The notes below the pieces were generated by a model that saw nothing but the letters and a program-made list of their open reading frames with translations, had not been told where the DNA came from and did not search any database. Shown piece after piece: positions 7,379 to 15,935 of a DNA stretch of 20,877 nucleotides. Numbering within the stretch: the first letter of the stretch is position 1; every line of letters begins with the position of its first letter. The position numbers and the translations under genes were made by a program. Origin of the DNA: JBDTMC01 sp039934475 (GTDB taxonomy: Bacteria > Acidobacteriota > Terriglobia > Bryobacterales > Bryobacteraceae); the NCBI GenBank assembly GCA_039934475.1, contig JBDTMC010000087.1, positions 1 through 20,877 of the forward strand, given 5' to 3'.

Positions 7379-9937
7379 CTAGTTCAAATACAAGAACTCG
7401 TTGGTAGACATCAATACGTGACAGAAGCTTTGCCAGGCGCCCTCGCGGTTGGTCTTCTTCGTGAATGACGCGATGTAACTAAGCGCCTGGTCCACTTCCG
7501 CCGGGGTGGACCGCCGTGTTAGCACCATCAGATAGGCGCGTTCCACCTTGGCGGCATCGGTGAAGGCTTCGTCTCTCAGCAGGTGTTGTGCGATACCCTT
7601 CGCCCGCTCGGCGACAAAATCGCTATTCATGATAAACAGCGCTTGGGGCGCGACGTTGGTGCGCGCGCGGCCATCACTCACGGTTGTCGCATCGCCGTAA
7701 TCGAAGGTCGAGAGCAGCACGGGTACGCTGCCTCGCCGCACCGGCATATACATCGTCCGCCGGCGCGTCTCTTCGCTTTCCGCCTTTGCGTCCGGCTCGT
7801 CGGGAGACATCCGCTTCACCTTTATGGGGCCGCCGAGTTCAGGATCCAGAGTTCCATCCAAAGCCAGGAAACTGTCGCGAATCTGCTCTACCGACATCCG
7901 CACACGCGGGAAATGCGATAGCAGGCGGTTCGCCGGATCGGCGGCGCTATCCGGGTTTCGGCCATCCATCTGGTAGACGCTCGACATGAGGATCTGCCGG
8001 TGGAGGGATTTGATGGACCAGCCGCCCTCGACAAACGTCCTCGCCAAATAGTCCAGCAACTTGGGATGCGAAGGCTGGTCGCCCATCAAGCCCCAATTGT
8101 TCGGGGTCCGCATCAGCCCTTCGCCGAAGTGCCACATCCAGACGCGGTTTACCATGACGCGCGCGGTGAGCAGGTTATCGGGACTTACTAACCAATCGGC
8201 GAATTCGCGGCGTCCACTGCCGGTTACTGCCGGCGAGTGCGCGCCTCCCGCAGCCGTCGGAAAGTGCTTGCTAACGGGTTCGCTGGGATTCAAATGGTCG
8301 CCGTGTGGAAACACCCTCTGATCCACGATGACACCGTCGGTAACAGCGCTGGCCATGGCGGGCTCAGGCGGAAGAGTCTTCTTGAGGTTCTCAAATTCGG
8401 CTCGCAGAAACGCGACGCGCGACGTCTGGGGCGTTTCCAACGGGCCTCCGGGCCAGAATGGATTCGCTTCCGTCGGCAACTTCGGCCGCTCCGCGATATC
8501 GCGGTCTACTGCCACTTCGCTCGCAAATTCCTGACGCCAGTGCTTGATGCTTGTGTCCCACTCCTGCGCGGCTTTGTTGTAAGCTGCGGCCATATCCTCC
8601 GCAACCTTGTCGATGTTCTCCGTACTGGCAGTGCGCCATGCGCCATCCTGCTTCTCTAACCAATCCAACCACCGCTGGCTGGCGGGCTTCACTCCGTCAT
8701 GCTTCGCCTTCCACGCCTCCGCAATCGCATCGTGGATCTTCGGACCGTTCAGCGTCAGGCCGCGCGTATAATCCTCTCCCATCGCCTCTTCCAACTCCAG
8801 TTGCGTGGCGTACATCCGCCAGCGATGCGCCTGGTAGCGCCCATACTCGGCGGTATCCAGGGGCACGTAGTTGATGTAGGAGACTGACCCGGGGCGCCCC
8901 AAATTGCGGAAGCTCATGGTGCTGGCGAAGATGCCTGCCAGGCCGTAGTAGTCCTTGGTAGGAATCGGGTCGAACTTGTGGTCGTGACAGCGCGCGCAGG
9001 CCACTGTCAGGCCGAGAAAGGCCTTTGACGTGGAATCGATCTGCTCGTCCACCACGTCGTAGATCATTTTCATACGGTCCTGCTGCGCCAGCGGTTTGGC
9101 GCCCAGAGCAAGGAATCCAGTGGCCAGAATCCCTTCCGTCCTCCGCGCGTCGCCGTCGTGGTACATCAGATCGCCGGCGATCTGCTCACGCACAAACTGG
9201 TTGTACGGCAAGTCTTGATTGAAAGCGCGCACGACGTAATCGCGATAGCGCCAGGAGTGCGGATAGATGTGGTCTTCATCCATGCCGGTGGAGTCGGCGA
9301 AGCGCGCGACATCCAACCAGTGCCGCCCCCATTGCTCGCCATAACGAGGCGAGGCCATCAGGCGGTCCACCACCTTGCGATAGGCGGTCGGACTCTTGTC
9401 GTCCTCAAACGCACGGATCTCTTCCAATGAGGGAGGAAATCCTGTGAGATCGAAAGTCACACGGCGCAACAACGCGAGCTTCGATGCGGGCGGTGCAGGC
9501 TTCAATTTCTTCTCGTCGAGCTTCGCCAGAATGAAAGCGTCGATCGGCGATTTCACCCACTTTGAATCCGACACTGAGGGTGGCGCGACTTTCGCCACCG
9601 GACGAAAGGCCCAGTGAGTCTGCTCCGGCTGCTTGGTCACCGCCGTCTCCGGCCATGCGGCGCCGGAAGCGATCCACGTTCCGATGTCCGCAATCTGCTC
9701 GTCGTTCAGCTTGCCACCAGGCGGCATCTTCACCTTGCCCGTGTAGGAAAGCACGTCTACGATCTTGTCTTTTGCCTTGGTGAATCCGTCGGCGGTGGTG
9801 AAACTGATTCCGCCCGATTGCAATTTCGCGCCGTGGCAAACCTGGCACTTCGTGGCGAACACCGGCCGGACCTTCTTTTCAAAGAAATCGTCAGCCAGAA
9901 GAGGCAGGGCGATCAGCAGCAGAACTCCGAGCCTCAT
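7379..9937 (-). CDS. Second secreted PSCyt1-DUF1549-DUF1553 protein
   Basis: An 852-residue paralogue of the plus-strand cytochrome-like protein, with the same domain order. A short Sec signal (residues 1-15, MRLGVLLLIALPLLA) precedes the PSCyt1 domain with CQVCH at 31-35. DUF1549 begins near residue 130 (FDLTGFPPSLEEI) and contains CARCHDHKFDPI (Cys314, Cys317, His318). A longer, less conserved middle (about 365-575) separates it from DUF1553, which has LLTARVMVNRVWMWHFGEG and TNVAPQALFIMNSD. The middle insert explains the extra length over the first copy. Its start overlaps the stop of the DUF1501 gene upstream by ATGA (9934-9937), so translation is coupled and this gene is second in its operon, the reverse of the plus-strand pair. 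Activity is unknown; periplasmic location is inferred. Confidence 0.92.
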   Translation of the reverse strand: MRLGVLLLIALPLLADDFFEKKVRPVFATKCQVCHGAKLQSGGISFTTADGFTKAKDKIVDVLSYTGKVKMPPGGKLNDEQIADIGTWIASGAAWPETAVTKQPEQTHWAFRPVAKVAPPSVSDSKWVKSPIDAFILAKLDEKKLKPAPPASKLALLRRVTFDLTGFPPSLEEIRAFEDDKSPTAYRKVVDRLMASPRYGEQWGRHWLDVARFADSTGMDEDHIYPHSWRYRDYVVRAFNQDLPYNQFVREQIAGDLMYHDGDARRTEGILATGFLALGAKPLAQQDRMKMIYDVVDEQIDSTSKAFLGLTVACARCHDHKFDPIPTKDYYGLAGIFASTMSFRNLGRPGSVSYINYVPLDTAEYGRYQAHRWRMYATQLELEEAMGEDYTRGLTLNGPKIHDAIAEAWKAKHDGVKPASQRWLDWLEKQDGAWRTASTENIDKVAEDMAAAYNKAAQEWDTSIKHWRQEFASEVAVDRDIAERPKLPTEANPFWPGGPLETPQTSRVAFLRAEFENLKKTLPPEPAMASAVTDGVIVDQRVFPHGDHLNPSEPVSKHFPTAAGGAHSPAVTGSGRREFADWLVSPDNLLTARVMVNRVWMWHFGEGLMRTPNNWGLMGDQPSHPKLLDYLARTFVEGGWSIKSLHRQILMSSVYQMDGRNPDSAADPANRLLSHFPRVRMSVEQIRDSFLALDGTLDPELGGPIKVKRMSPDEPDAKAESEETRRRTMYMPVRRGSVPVLLSTFDYGDATTVSDGRARTNVAPQALFIMNSDFVAERAKGIAQHLLRDEAFTDAAKVERAYLMVLTRRSTPAEVDQALSYIASFTKKTNREGAWQSFCHVLMSTNEFLYLN

Positions 9938-11316
9938 GCGATGATCCCCTTGTGCACCACGCCGGCCACATCGGTAAGCCGGAAGTTCCGACCGGCGTAA
10001 GGATAGGTCAGCTTCTCATGGTCGAGGCCGAGCAGATGCAGAACAGTCGCATGCAGATCGTGGATATGCATCCGGTTCTCCACCGCGTGATAACCGAAGT
10101 CGTCGGTAGCGCCATAGACAAAACCTGGCTTCACTCCGGCGCCCGCCATCCAGATGGTGTAGCCATAGGGATTGTGATCGCGGCCGTCAGCACCCTGCGC
10201 CCACGGCGTTCGCCCGAATTCGCCGCCCCAGATCACCAGCGTGTCTTTCATCAATCCGCGGCCCTTCAGATCCTTCAACAAACCCGCAATTGGCAGGTCC
10301 ACCTCGGCCGCGTTCTGCGTATGCAGCTTCTGGAGTTCCGAGTGCTGGTCCCACTTATAGCTGTGTGAACACTGCACGAAGCGAACGCCTCGCTCAGAGA
10401 GCCTTCGCGCCAGCAGGCACTGCCATCCAAAGTCCTGCGTCTTCTCATTGTCCAGACCGTAGAGCTTCTTTGTTTCGGGCGATTCGCGCTCCACTTGGAA
10501 CGCTTCGGGCGCCTGCATCTGCATGCGGAACCCAAGCTCCATCGCATTGATGCGCGCTTCCAGATCCGGATCGTGATCGTTGGCAAGTGCGTGCTGGCGG
10601 TTCATTTTCTGAACCATATCCAGTTCGTACCGCTGCAACTCCTGGTTCATCCCTTTCGATTGCAGATAGGGCACCGGTTCTTTCTCAATGTCGACAACTT
10701 TCATGCCGGAGTTCCCAATCGCCGTGCCCTGATAATGGCCGGGAAGAAAACTCGACGACCAGTTATTCTGGCCGCCATGCCCCAGCGACGGTTTGATGGT
10801 GATGAACCCGGGCAGGTCCTGGTTCTCAGTTCCCAGGCCATAGAGCACCCACGAACCCATGCTCGGCCGTTTGAATGAGAAGACACCGGTGTGCAATTGG
10901 AGGAGCGCCGCGCCATGATCGACGCCATCGCCCACCATGGACCGCACCACGCAGAGATCGTCGGCGCAAGTGGCGACGTTGGGGAATAGGCTACTCACGG
11001 CAATGCCGCTCTGGCCGTGCTGCTGGTAGGGCCACAGAGACTTCATCAGGCCGCGCACGCTGTCCTCGCCGAAGGTGAGCCCGCGTTGAAAGGGAACCGG
11101 CTTACCGTGATCGCGCTCTAGACGCGGCTTGGGATCGAAAGTGTCGATGCTCGACGGCCCGCCATGCATAAACAGAAAGATCACGCGTTTTGCACGTGGA
11201 GCGAAGTGCGTCGTTTTCGGCGCCAGCGGGTTTAAACTATCGGCCAGCAAGCCCCGCAGCCCAAGTAAACCGAAGCCGGCGGCGGCCCCTCCCAGTAACG
11301 ATCTCCGTGTGGGCAT
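9934..11316 (-). CDS. Second DUF1501 protein with Tat signal
   Basis: A 460-residue protein with a very N-terminal twin-arginine signal (TRRSLLGG, residues 3-10, then a Gly/Ala/Leu-rich core). DUF1501 motifs: RVIFLFMHGGPSSIDTFDPKP near residue 43, WGGEFGRTPWAQ and GRDHNPYGYTIWMAGAG near residue 375, and IHDLHATVLHLLGLDHEKL close to the C-terminus, all matching the plus-strand homologue. It is the first gene of a two-gene minus-strand operon and its stop overlaps the next start by 4 bp. No Shine-Dalgarno is seen at the ATG; instead TACACT lies 6 nt upstream, which suggests a leaderless message. It is divergent from the kdp locus across a 194-bp spacer. Role as for the other DUF1501 protein: exported, phosphatase-like fold, substrate unknown. 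Confidence 0.92.
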   Translation of the reverse strand: MPTRRSLLGGAAAGFGLLGLRGLLADSLNPLAPKTTHFAPRAKRVIFLFMHGGPSSIDTFDPKPRLERDHGKPVPFQRGLTFGEDSVRGLMKSLWPYQQHGQSGIAVSSLFPNVATCADDLCVVRSMVGDGVDHGAALLQLHTGVFSFKRPSMGSWVLYGLGTENQDLPGFITIKPSLGHGGQNNWSSSFLPGHYQGTAIGNSGMKVVDIEKEPVPYLQSKGMNQELQRYELDMVQKMNRQHALANDHDPDLEARINAMELGFRMQMQAPEAFQVERESPETKKLYGLDNEKTQDFGWQCLLARRLSERGVRFVQCSHSYKWDQHSELQKLHTQNAAEVDLPIAGLLKDLKGRGLMKDTLVIWGGEFGRTPWAQGADGRDHNPYGYTIWMAGAGVKPGFVYGATDDFGYHAVENRMHIHDLHATVLHLLGLDHEKLTYPYAGRNFRLTDVAGVVHKGIIA

Positions 11317-11322
11317 AGGAAA

Positions 11323-11328
11323 AGTGTA
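11323..11328 (-). promoter_or_regulatory. Candidate -10 box (TACACT) for the minus-strand DUF1501 operon
   Basis: On the minus strand TACACT ends 6 nt before the ATG at 11316, so a start of transcription at the start codon is likely. A GTGACG hexamer 19 bp further upstream (11348-11353) is a weak -35 candidate. Prediction only. Confidence 0.3.
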
Positions 11329-11476
11329 GCGTGTTTCCGGCGGCGAGCGTCACCGTTAAAGTGGCCTGGACGTTGCGATTGCAGTAAGGAACCCGAGTGG
11401 GATCTTTATGATTTCTTGATATCTCCCGCCCTCATCCTTGCACCCCCTTTACACCGATCTCCTTAGCCTGAAATCA

Positions 11477-11499
11477 GCGGGGATTGAATAGGACCCCGC
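11477..11499 (+). promoter_or_regulatory. GC hairpin in the kdp leader, next to the first Shine-Dalgarno
   Basis: GCGGGG (11477-11482) pairs perfectly with CCCCGC (11494-11499) around an 11-nt loop. The Shine-Dalgarno AGG at 11501-11503 begins 1 nt after the stem, and the ATG is at 11511. Such a stem could affect ribosome access or RNA stability for the whole polycistron. The remaining spacer (11317-11476) shows no recognisable riboswitch or clear KdpE box, only an AT-rich patch near 11402-11421. Confidence 0.35.
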
Positions 11500-11510
11500 A
11501 AGGTGATCGC

Positions 11511-11594
11511 ATGATGGATTTAATCTGCATAGTTTTGACCGTGGGCTTCTTCGCCGTGTCGTGGAAGCTGATCCGGCTGATGGAGAAAGTGTAA
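11511..11594 (+). CDS. 27-aa membrane micropeptide preceding kdpF
   Basis: ATG 11511 (or the adjacent ATG 11514) starts MMDLICIVLTVGFFAVSW and ends after a basic/acidic tail KLIRLMEKV. It has one predicted transmembrane helix (about residues 3-18) followed by a positively charged end, so the C-terminus should face the cytoplasm. AGG at 11501-11503 gives a usable ribosome site. It lies 5 bp ahead of kdpF and is co-oriented with the kdp genes, so it is probably the first cistron. Small hydrophobic frames of this kind, with a helix and a W-x2-L/I-R-x2-E end, occur ahead of kdpF in other genomes to my knowledge, but I know of no assigned function. A KdpF-like accessory or stabilising subunit is the natural guess. 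Confidence 0.6.
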   Translation: MMDLICIVLTVGFFAVSWKLIRLMEKV

Positions 11595-11599
11595 CTGCC

Positions 11600-11692
11600 A
11601 TGAATCCTCTCTACATCATTGGCGGCCTGATAGCCGCCGGGCTGTTGATCTATCTCTTCGTGGCGCTGCTGAAACCGGAGATCTTTTCATGA
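11600..11692 (+). CDS. kdpF: KdpF, small subunit of the K+-transporting ATPase
   Basis: A 30-residue peptide with one hydrophobic helix (about residues 4-23) and the C-terminal LLKPE motif typical of KdpF. KdpF binds the membrane part of the KdpFABC complex and stabilises it. It lies directly before kdpA, and its stop TGA overlaps the kdpA start as ATGA (11689-11692), so translation is coupled. Length (about 29 aa) and position match the family well. Confidence 0.88.
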   Translation: MNPLYIIGGLIAAGLLIYLFVALLKPEIFS

Positions 11693-13305
11693 GCGGCAGC
11701 GACATTTTGCAGGTCTCGGTCTACCTGATCGTTTTGCTCCTGCTGGTGAAGCCGCTGGGCCAGTACATGGCGCGCGTATATGAAGGCCGGTGGAACCTGG
11801 CGCCCGAACGCTGGCTCTACAAACTAGCGGGCGTGGACCCACAGTCCACGATGACCTGGGTTGGCTATGCCGGTGCCTTTCTGGCGTTTAACCTGATCGG
11901 GACGCTGGCCGTTTACGGAATCCTCCGCGTGCAGCACGTGCTGCCATGGAATCCACAGCACTTCGGCCCACTGGATCCTCACACGGCCTTCAACATCGCC
12001 ATAAGTTTCGGCACAAACACCAACTGGCAAAACTACGGTGGCGAATCCACGCTCAGCTACTTTACTCAGATGGCCGGCCTGACGGTGCAGAATTTCCTCT
12101 CCGCCGCCTCAGGCATGGCGGTGATGGCCGCCTTCGCTCGCGCCCTGGCCTCCCGAACAACCAAGCAGATCGGGAATTTTTGGGTCGACATGGTTCGGAG
12201 CACGCTGTATGTGCTGCTGCCCCTTTCGTTGATACTTGCTCTGGTGCTGGTGTCGCAGGGCGTCGTACAGAGCATGGATTCCTACGTTCCCGCCGCCCAT
12301 TCGCAGCAGGTGCTCCCGATGGGTCCGGCTGCCTCCCAAATCGCCATCAAGCAGTTGGGCACCAACGGCGGCGGTTTCTTCAACGTCAACTCCGCCCATC
12401 CATTCGAAAATCCCACACCGCTCTCGAACTTCCTTCAGATGTTATCGATCCTGCTCATCCCGGCCGCGTTCTGCTACACCTACGGGCACATGGTGAAGGA
12501 CACGCGGCAAGGCTGGGCCCTGCTGGCAGCGATGCTGGTGATCTTTGTACCGCTAATGTTGGTAGCGGTGAACGCCGAGCAGGGCAACCTGGAAGGCAAG
12601 GAGGTGCGCTTCGGCACGGCCAACTCCGCGGTGTGGGCCGCCGCCACCACCGCAGCTTCCAACGGATCAGTGAATTCGATGCACGACTCCTTTACGCCAA
12701 TCGGGGGACTGATTCCGCTCTTCCTCATGCAGATGAGCGAGGTAATTTTCGGCGGTGTCGGATCGGGGCTGTATGGCATGATCCTTTACGCCATCGTCGC
12801 CGTGTTCCTGGCCGGTCTGATGGTGGGCCGCACACCGGAGTATCTCGGCAAGAAGATCGAGTCCTTTGAAATGAAGATGGCCTCGATTGCGATCCTCGTC
12901 CCGCCGATGTGTGCCCTCGTCGGGACAGCTATCGGCGTGATCACGCCGATGGGTTTAAGCGGTCTCGCGAACCATGGTCCGCACGGGTTCAGTGAGATCT
13001 TGTACGCGTTTTCGTCGATGGGTAACAACAATGGCAGCGCCTTTGGCGGCTACGGCGCCAACAATCCACTGGTGAATTTCACGGGCGGAATCTCCATGCT
13101 GCTGTCGCGTTACTGGGTGGCGTTACCCGTCATCGCCATCGCTGGTTCATTGGCGGCGAAGAAGACAGTTCCGGTGGGCCCGGGCACGCTGCCTACCCAC
13201 ACGCCGTTGTTCGTTGTTCTCCTTTCCGGAGCGGTGTTGATCGTGGGCGCCCTGGCGTTCATCCCCGCGTTGGCACTGGGCCCGATTGTGGAGGCACTTC
13301 GATGA
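11689..13305 (+). CDS. kdpA: KdpA, K+-binding and translocating subunit
   Basis: A 538-residue polytopic membrane protein of the superfamily of K+ transporters, slightly shorter than E. coli KdpA (557). It takes up K+ through a channel-like selectivity filter built from four pseudo-repeats. The filter motifs are visible: GTNTNWQNYGGE at 108-119, GTNGGGFFNVNSAHPFENP near 224-242, the segment MSEVIFGGVGSGLYG, and SSMGNNNGSAFGGYG around 443-457. About ten hydrophobic segments are present. The start is fixed by the 4-bp overlap with kdpF, and its stop overlaps the kdpB start by ATGA (13302-13305). All elements of a working subunit are present. Confidence 0.98.
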   Translation: MSGSDILQVSVYLIVLLLLVKPLGQYMARVYEGRWNLAPERWLYKLAGVDPQSTMTWVGYAGAFLAFNLIGTLAVYGILRVQHVLPWNPQHFGPLDPHTAFNIAISFGTNTNWQNYGGESTLSYFTQMAGLTVQNFLSAASGMAVMAAFARALASRTTKQIGNFWVDMVRSTLYVLLPLSLILALVLVSQGVVQSMDSYVPAAHSQQVLPMGPAASQIAIKQLGTNGGGFFNVNSAHPFENPTPLSNFLQMLSILLIPAAFCYTYGHMVKDTRQGWALLAAMLVIFVPLMLVAVNAEQGNLEGKEVRFGTANSAVWAAATTAASNGSVNSMHDSFTPIGGLIPLFLMQMSEVIFGGVGSGLYGMILYAIVAVFLAGLMVGRTPEYLGKKIESFEMKMASIAILVPPMCALVGTAIGVITPMGLSGLANHGPHGFSEILYAFSSMGNNNGSAFGGYGANNPLVNFTGGISMLLSRYWVALPVIAIAGSLAAKKTVPVGPGTLPTHTPLFVVLLSGAVLIVGALAFIPALALGPIVEALR

Positions 13306-15362
13306 CATCCCGAGCTCTCTTTGAGCCGCAAATCGTTCGCGGCGCGTTACTGGATTCGCTGCGCAAACTGGATCCACGGCACCAGGCGAAAAACCCCGTC
13401 ATGTTCGTGGTCCTGGTGGGCAGCGTTCTGACTACCATCCTTGGACTGCAAGCGCTCTTCGGAAAGGGAGAAGCGCCCGCCGGCTTCATTCTTTGGATCA
13501 GCATCTGGCTCTGGTTCACTGTCCTGTTTGGCAACTTCGCCGAAGCGATGGCCGAAGGACGCGGCAAAGCCCAGGCCGACACGCTGCGTAAGAGCCGCCG
13601 CGAAGTCGCAGCCAAGAAGCTAAAGGAGCCCGTCTACGGCAGCGAATTTACTGTCGTCTCTGGCGCCGTTCTTCACAAGGGAGACGTGGTGCTGGTGGAG
13701 GCGAGCGAGTTCATCCCCATGGATGGCGAAGTGATCGAAGGCGCCGCCTCAGTTGACGAGAGCGCTATCACCGGCGAAAGCGCGCCCGTCATTCGTGAGA
13801 GCGGTGGTGACCGTTCCAGCGTCACTGGTGGCACGCGAGTCCTCTCAGACTGGCTGGTGGTGCGTGTGACCGCGGAAGCCGGCGAGAGCTTTCTCGAACG
13901 CATGATCGCCATGGTGGAGGGCGCCAAACGGCAAAAGACGCCCAATGAGATTGCGCTCAATATCCTGCTGGCGGGGCTGACCATCGTCTTCCTGCTGGCA
14001 ACGGTCACTCTTCTTCCGTTCTCCATCTTCGCCGTCAACGAAGCGGGGAAAGGAACACCTGTCACCGTCACGGTGCTTGTCGCCCTGCTTGTTTGTCTGA
14101 TCCCTACAACCATTGGCGCGCTGCTCTCAGCCATCGGCATCGCCGGCATGGACCGCATGCTGCAGGCGAACGTCCTGGCCATGTCGGGCCGCGCTGTGGA
14201 GGCCGCTGGCGACGTCGACGTTTTGCTGCTCGACAAGACCGGAACCATTACGCTGGGAAATCGTCAGGCTACCGCTTTCATCCCAGCCGAAGGCGTCACG
14301 GAGAAGCAAGTGGCCGACGCGGCCCAGATTGCCTCTCTTGCCGACGAAACGCCGGAAGGCCGCAGTGTCGTCATCCTGGCCAAGGAGAAGTTCCAGATTC
14401 GCGAGCGTGATCTGCACAAGCTTGGTGCTCACTTCATTCCGTTCACGGCACGCACGCGGATGAGCGGCGTCGATTTCGACGGCCGGCAGATCCGCAAAGG
14501 CGCGGCTGAAGCGATTGAAGCTCACGTTACCGCGTTGGGCGGACGATTCCCAGCCTCAGTGCGGCAATCGGTTGAGTCCATCGCACGCCAAGGCGGCACG
14601 CCGTTGGTAGTTTGCGATGGCGCATCCGTCCTCGGCGTCATCCAACTCAAAGACATCGTCAAGGGCGGCATCAAAGAGCGCTTCAGCGAATTGCGGCGCA
14701 GCGGCATCAAGACCATCATGATCACCGGCGACAATCCGCTGACAGCCGCGGCCATCGCTGCCGAAGCGGGTGTGGACGAATACCTTGCCGAAGCGACGCC
14801 GGAGCGCAAACTCCAACTGATTCGCGAAAAGCAGGCGGAAGGCCGCCTGGTTGCCATGACGGGTGACGGCACCAATGACGCGCCGGCACTGGCGCAGGCT
14901 GACGTTGCGGTGGCGATGAACACCGGGACACAGGCCGCCAAAGAAGCCGGCAATATGGTGGATTTGGATTCCAATCCCACCAAGCTCATAGAGATCGTGC
15001 AAATCGGCAAGCAGATGTTGATGACGCGCGGCGCGCTGACAACGTTTTCCACCGCCAACGATGTTGCCAAGTACTTCGCAATCATCCCGGCTGCCTTCGC
15101 CACGACTTACCCGGAGCTAGGCGCACTCAATGTAATGCGGCTGGCCTCGCCGCAGAGCGCCATACTCTCGGCGGTCATCTTTAATGCCCTGATCATCGTG
15201 GCGCTGATCCCGCTTGCGTTGCGCGGCATTCAATACCGCCCTGTGGGCGCGGCAGAACTCCTTAAGCGTCACCTGCTGATCTACGGACTAGGAGGCGTGG
15301 TGCTACCGTTTGTTGGAATCAAGGTGATTGATATGATCATCGCTGGATTGGGGTGGGCATAA
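13302..15362 (+). CDS. kdpB: KdpB, P-type ATPase catalytic subunit
   Basis: A 686-residue P-type ATPase that hydrolyses ATP to drive K+ movement through KdpA. Key elements are intact: TGES in the actuator domain (157-160; Ser160 corresponds to the inhibitory phosphorylation site Ser162 of E. coli), DKTGTIT with the phosphorylated Asp311, the nucleotide-binding domain with the KGA segment, and TGDGTNDAPA with Asp522 and Asp526 in the hinge. Seven or so membrane segments are visible, including two near the N-terminus and three after residue 570. The length is as expected (E. coli 682). It is coupled to kdpA by a 4-bp overlap and its TAA overlaps the kdpC ATG (TAATG, 15360-15364). Confidence 0.98.
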   Translation: MTSRALFEPQIVRGALLDSLRKLDPRHQAKNPVMFVVLVGSVLTTILGLQALFGKGEAPAGFILWISIWLWFTVLFGNFAEAMAEGRGKAQADTLRKSRREVAAKKLKEPVYGSEFTVVSGAVLHKGDVVLVEASEFIPMDGEVIEGAASVDESAITGESAPVIRESGGDRSSVTGGTRVLSDWLVVRVTAEAGESFLERMIAMVEGAKRQKTPNEIALNILLAGLTIVFLLATVTLLPFSIFAVNEAGKGTPVTVTVLVALLVCLIPTTIGALLSAIGIAGMDRMLQANVLAMSGRAVEAAGDVDVLLLDKTGTITLGNRQATAFIPAEGVTEKQVADAAQIASLADETPEGRSVVILAKEKFQIRERDLHKLGAHFIPFTARTRMSGVDFDGRQIRKGAAEAIEAHVTALGGRFPASVRQSVESIARQGGTPLVVCDGASVLGVIQLKDIVKGGIKERFSELRRSGIKTIMITGDNPLTAAAIAAEAGVDEYLAEATPERKLQLIREKQAEGRLVAMTGDGTNDAPALAQADVAVAMNTGTQAAKEAGNMVDLDSNPTKLIEIVQIGKQMLMTRGALTTFSTANDVAKYFAIIPAAFATTYPELGALNVMRLASPQSAILSAVIFNALIIVALIPLALRGIQYRPVGAAELLKRHLLIYGLGGVVLPFVGIKVIDMIIAGLGWA

Positions 15363-15919
15363 TGTTAGTAATCGCGATTCGCATGACACTTGCTTTGACG
15401 CTGCTTACCGGCATCGTCTATCCGCTGGCCATGAACGGTCTGGCTGGAGTGCTCTTCCCGAAACAGGCGCAGGGCTCGCGCATCATGCGCGGCGGCGCGG
15501 TAGGCGGCTCAGAACTGATCGGCCAACAGTTCGACAGCCCGACGTATTTCTGGTCGCGGCTCTCAGCCACTGCGCCATTCCCCTATAACTCCGCTTCATC
15601 CACGGGATCGAACTTCGGCCCGCAGAACCCCGACCTCAAGAAGGCGATGGACGCCAGGCGCGCCGCGCTTCTTGCCGCCGACCCCGGCAACGTCATGCCC
15701 ATGCCGATCGACCTCATCACGGCCTCAGGCAGCGGCCTCGACCCGCATATTAGTCCCGAAGCCGCAGCCTATCAGGCGCCGCGCATCGCACGCCTTCGCA
15801 GCATCCCTCTCGACAAAGTGAATTCACTAATTGCCCGTCACACTGAATCGCGCCAACTCGGTTTTCTGGGCGAACCGGTGGTCAACGTCGTACTGTTGAA
15901 TCAGGATCTTGATCGGTGA
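15362..15919 (+). CDS. kdpC: KdpC, accessory subunit of the K+-transporting ATPase
   Basis: A 185-residue protein with one N-terminal membrane helix (about residues 5-28) and a periplasmic domain with the family motifs: RGGAVGGSELIGQQF near residue 43, YFWSRLSATAPFPYN, SSTGSNFGPQNPDL, and the SGSGLDPHISPEAA segment that defines KdpC. It raises the ATP affinity and stabilises the complex. The ATG at 15362 overlaps the kdpB stop and follows a GGGTGG ribosome site; a GTG at 15353 would only add three residues. The kdpD start follows 16 bp after its stop. Confidence 0.96.
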   Translation: MLVIAIRMTLALTLLTGIVYPLAMNGLAGVLFPKQAQGSRIMRGGAVGGSELIGQQFDSPTYFWSRLSATAPFPYNSASSTGSNFGPQNPDLKKAMDARRAALLAADPGNVMPMPIDLITASGSGLDPHISPEAAAYQAPRIARLRSIPLDKVNSLIARHTESRQLGFLGEPVVNVVLLNQDLDR

Positions 15920-15935
15920 AAGCGGAGCATAGCGC

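Noticed and set aside
11438..11453. Possible sigma-54 promoter (TTGCAC-N5-TTACA)
   Set aside because: Both essential dinucleotides (GG at -24 and GC at -12) carry a mismatch, so the match is not better than chance.
11400..11460. KdpE binding site or c-di-AMP riboswitch in the kdp leader
   Set aside because: There is an AT-rich patch and a TTTACACC string, but no convincing match to a KdpE box, and the spacer lacks the conserved elements of a ydaO riboswitch.
11946..12869. Plus-strand 307-aa open frame inside kdpA
   Set aside because: Out-of-frame shadow of kdpA, rich in Arg/Gly/His with no recognisable fold; the kdpA frame has all its motifs.
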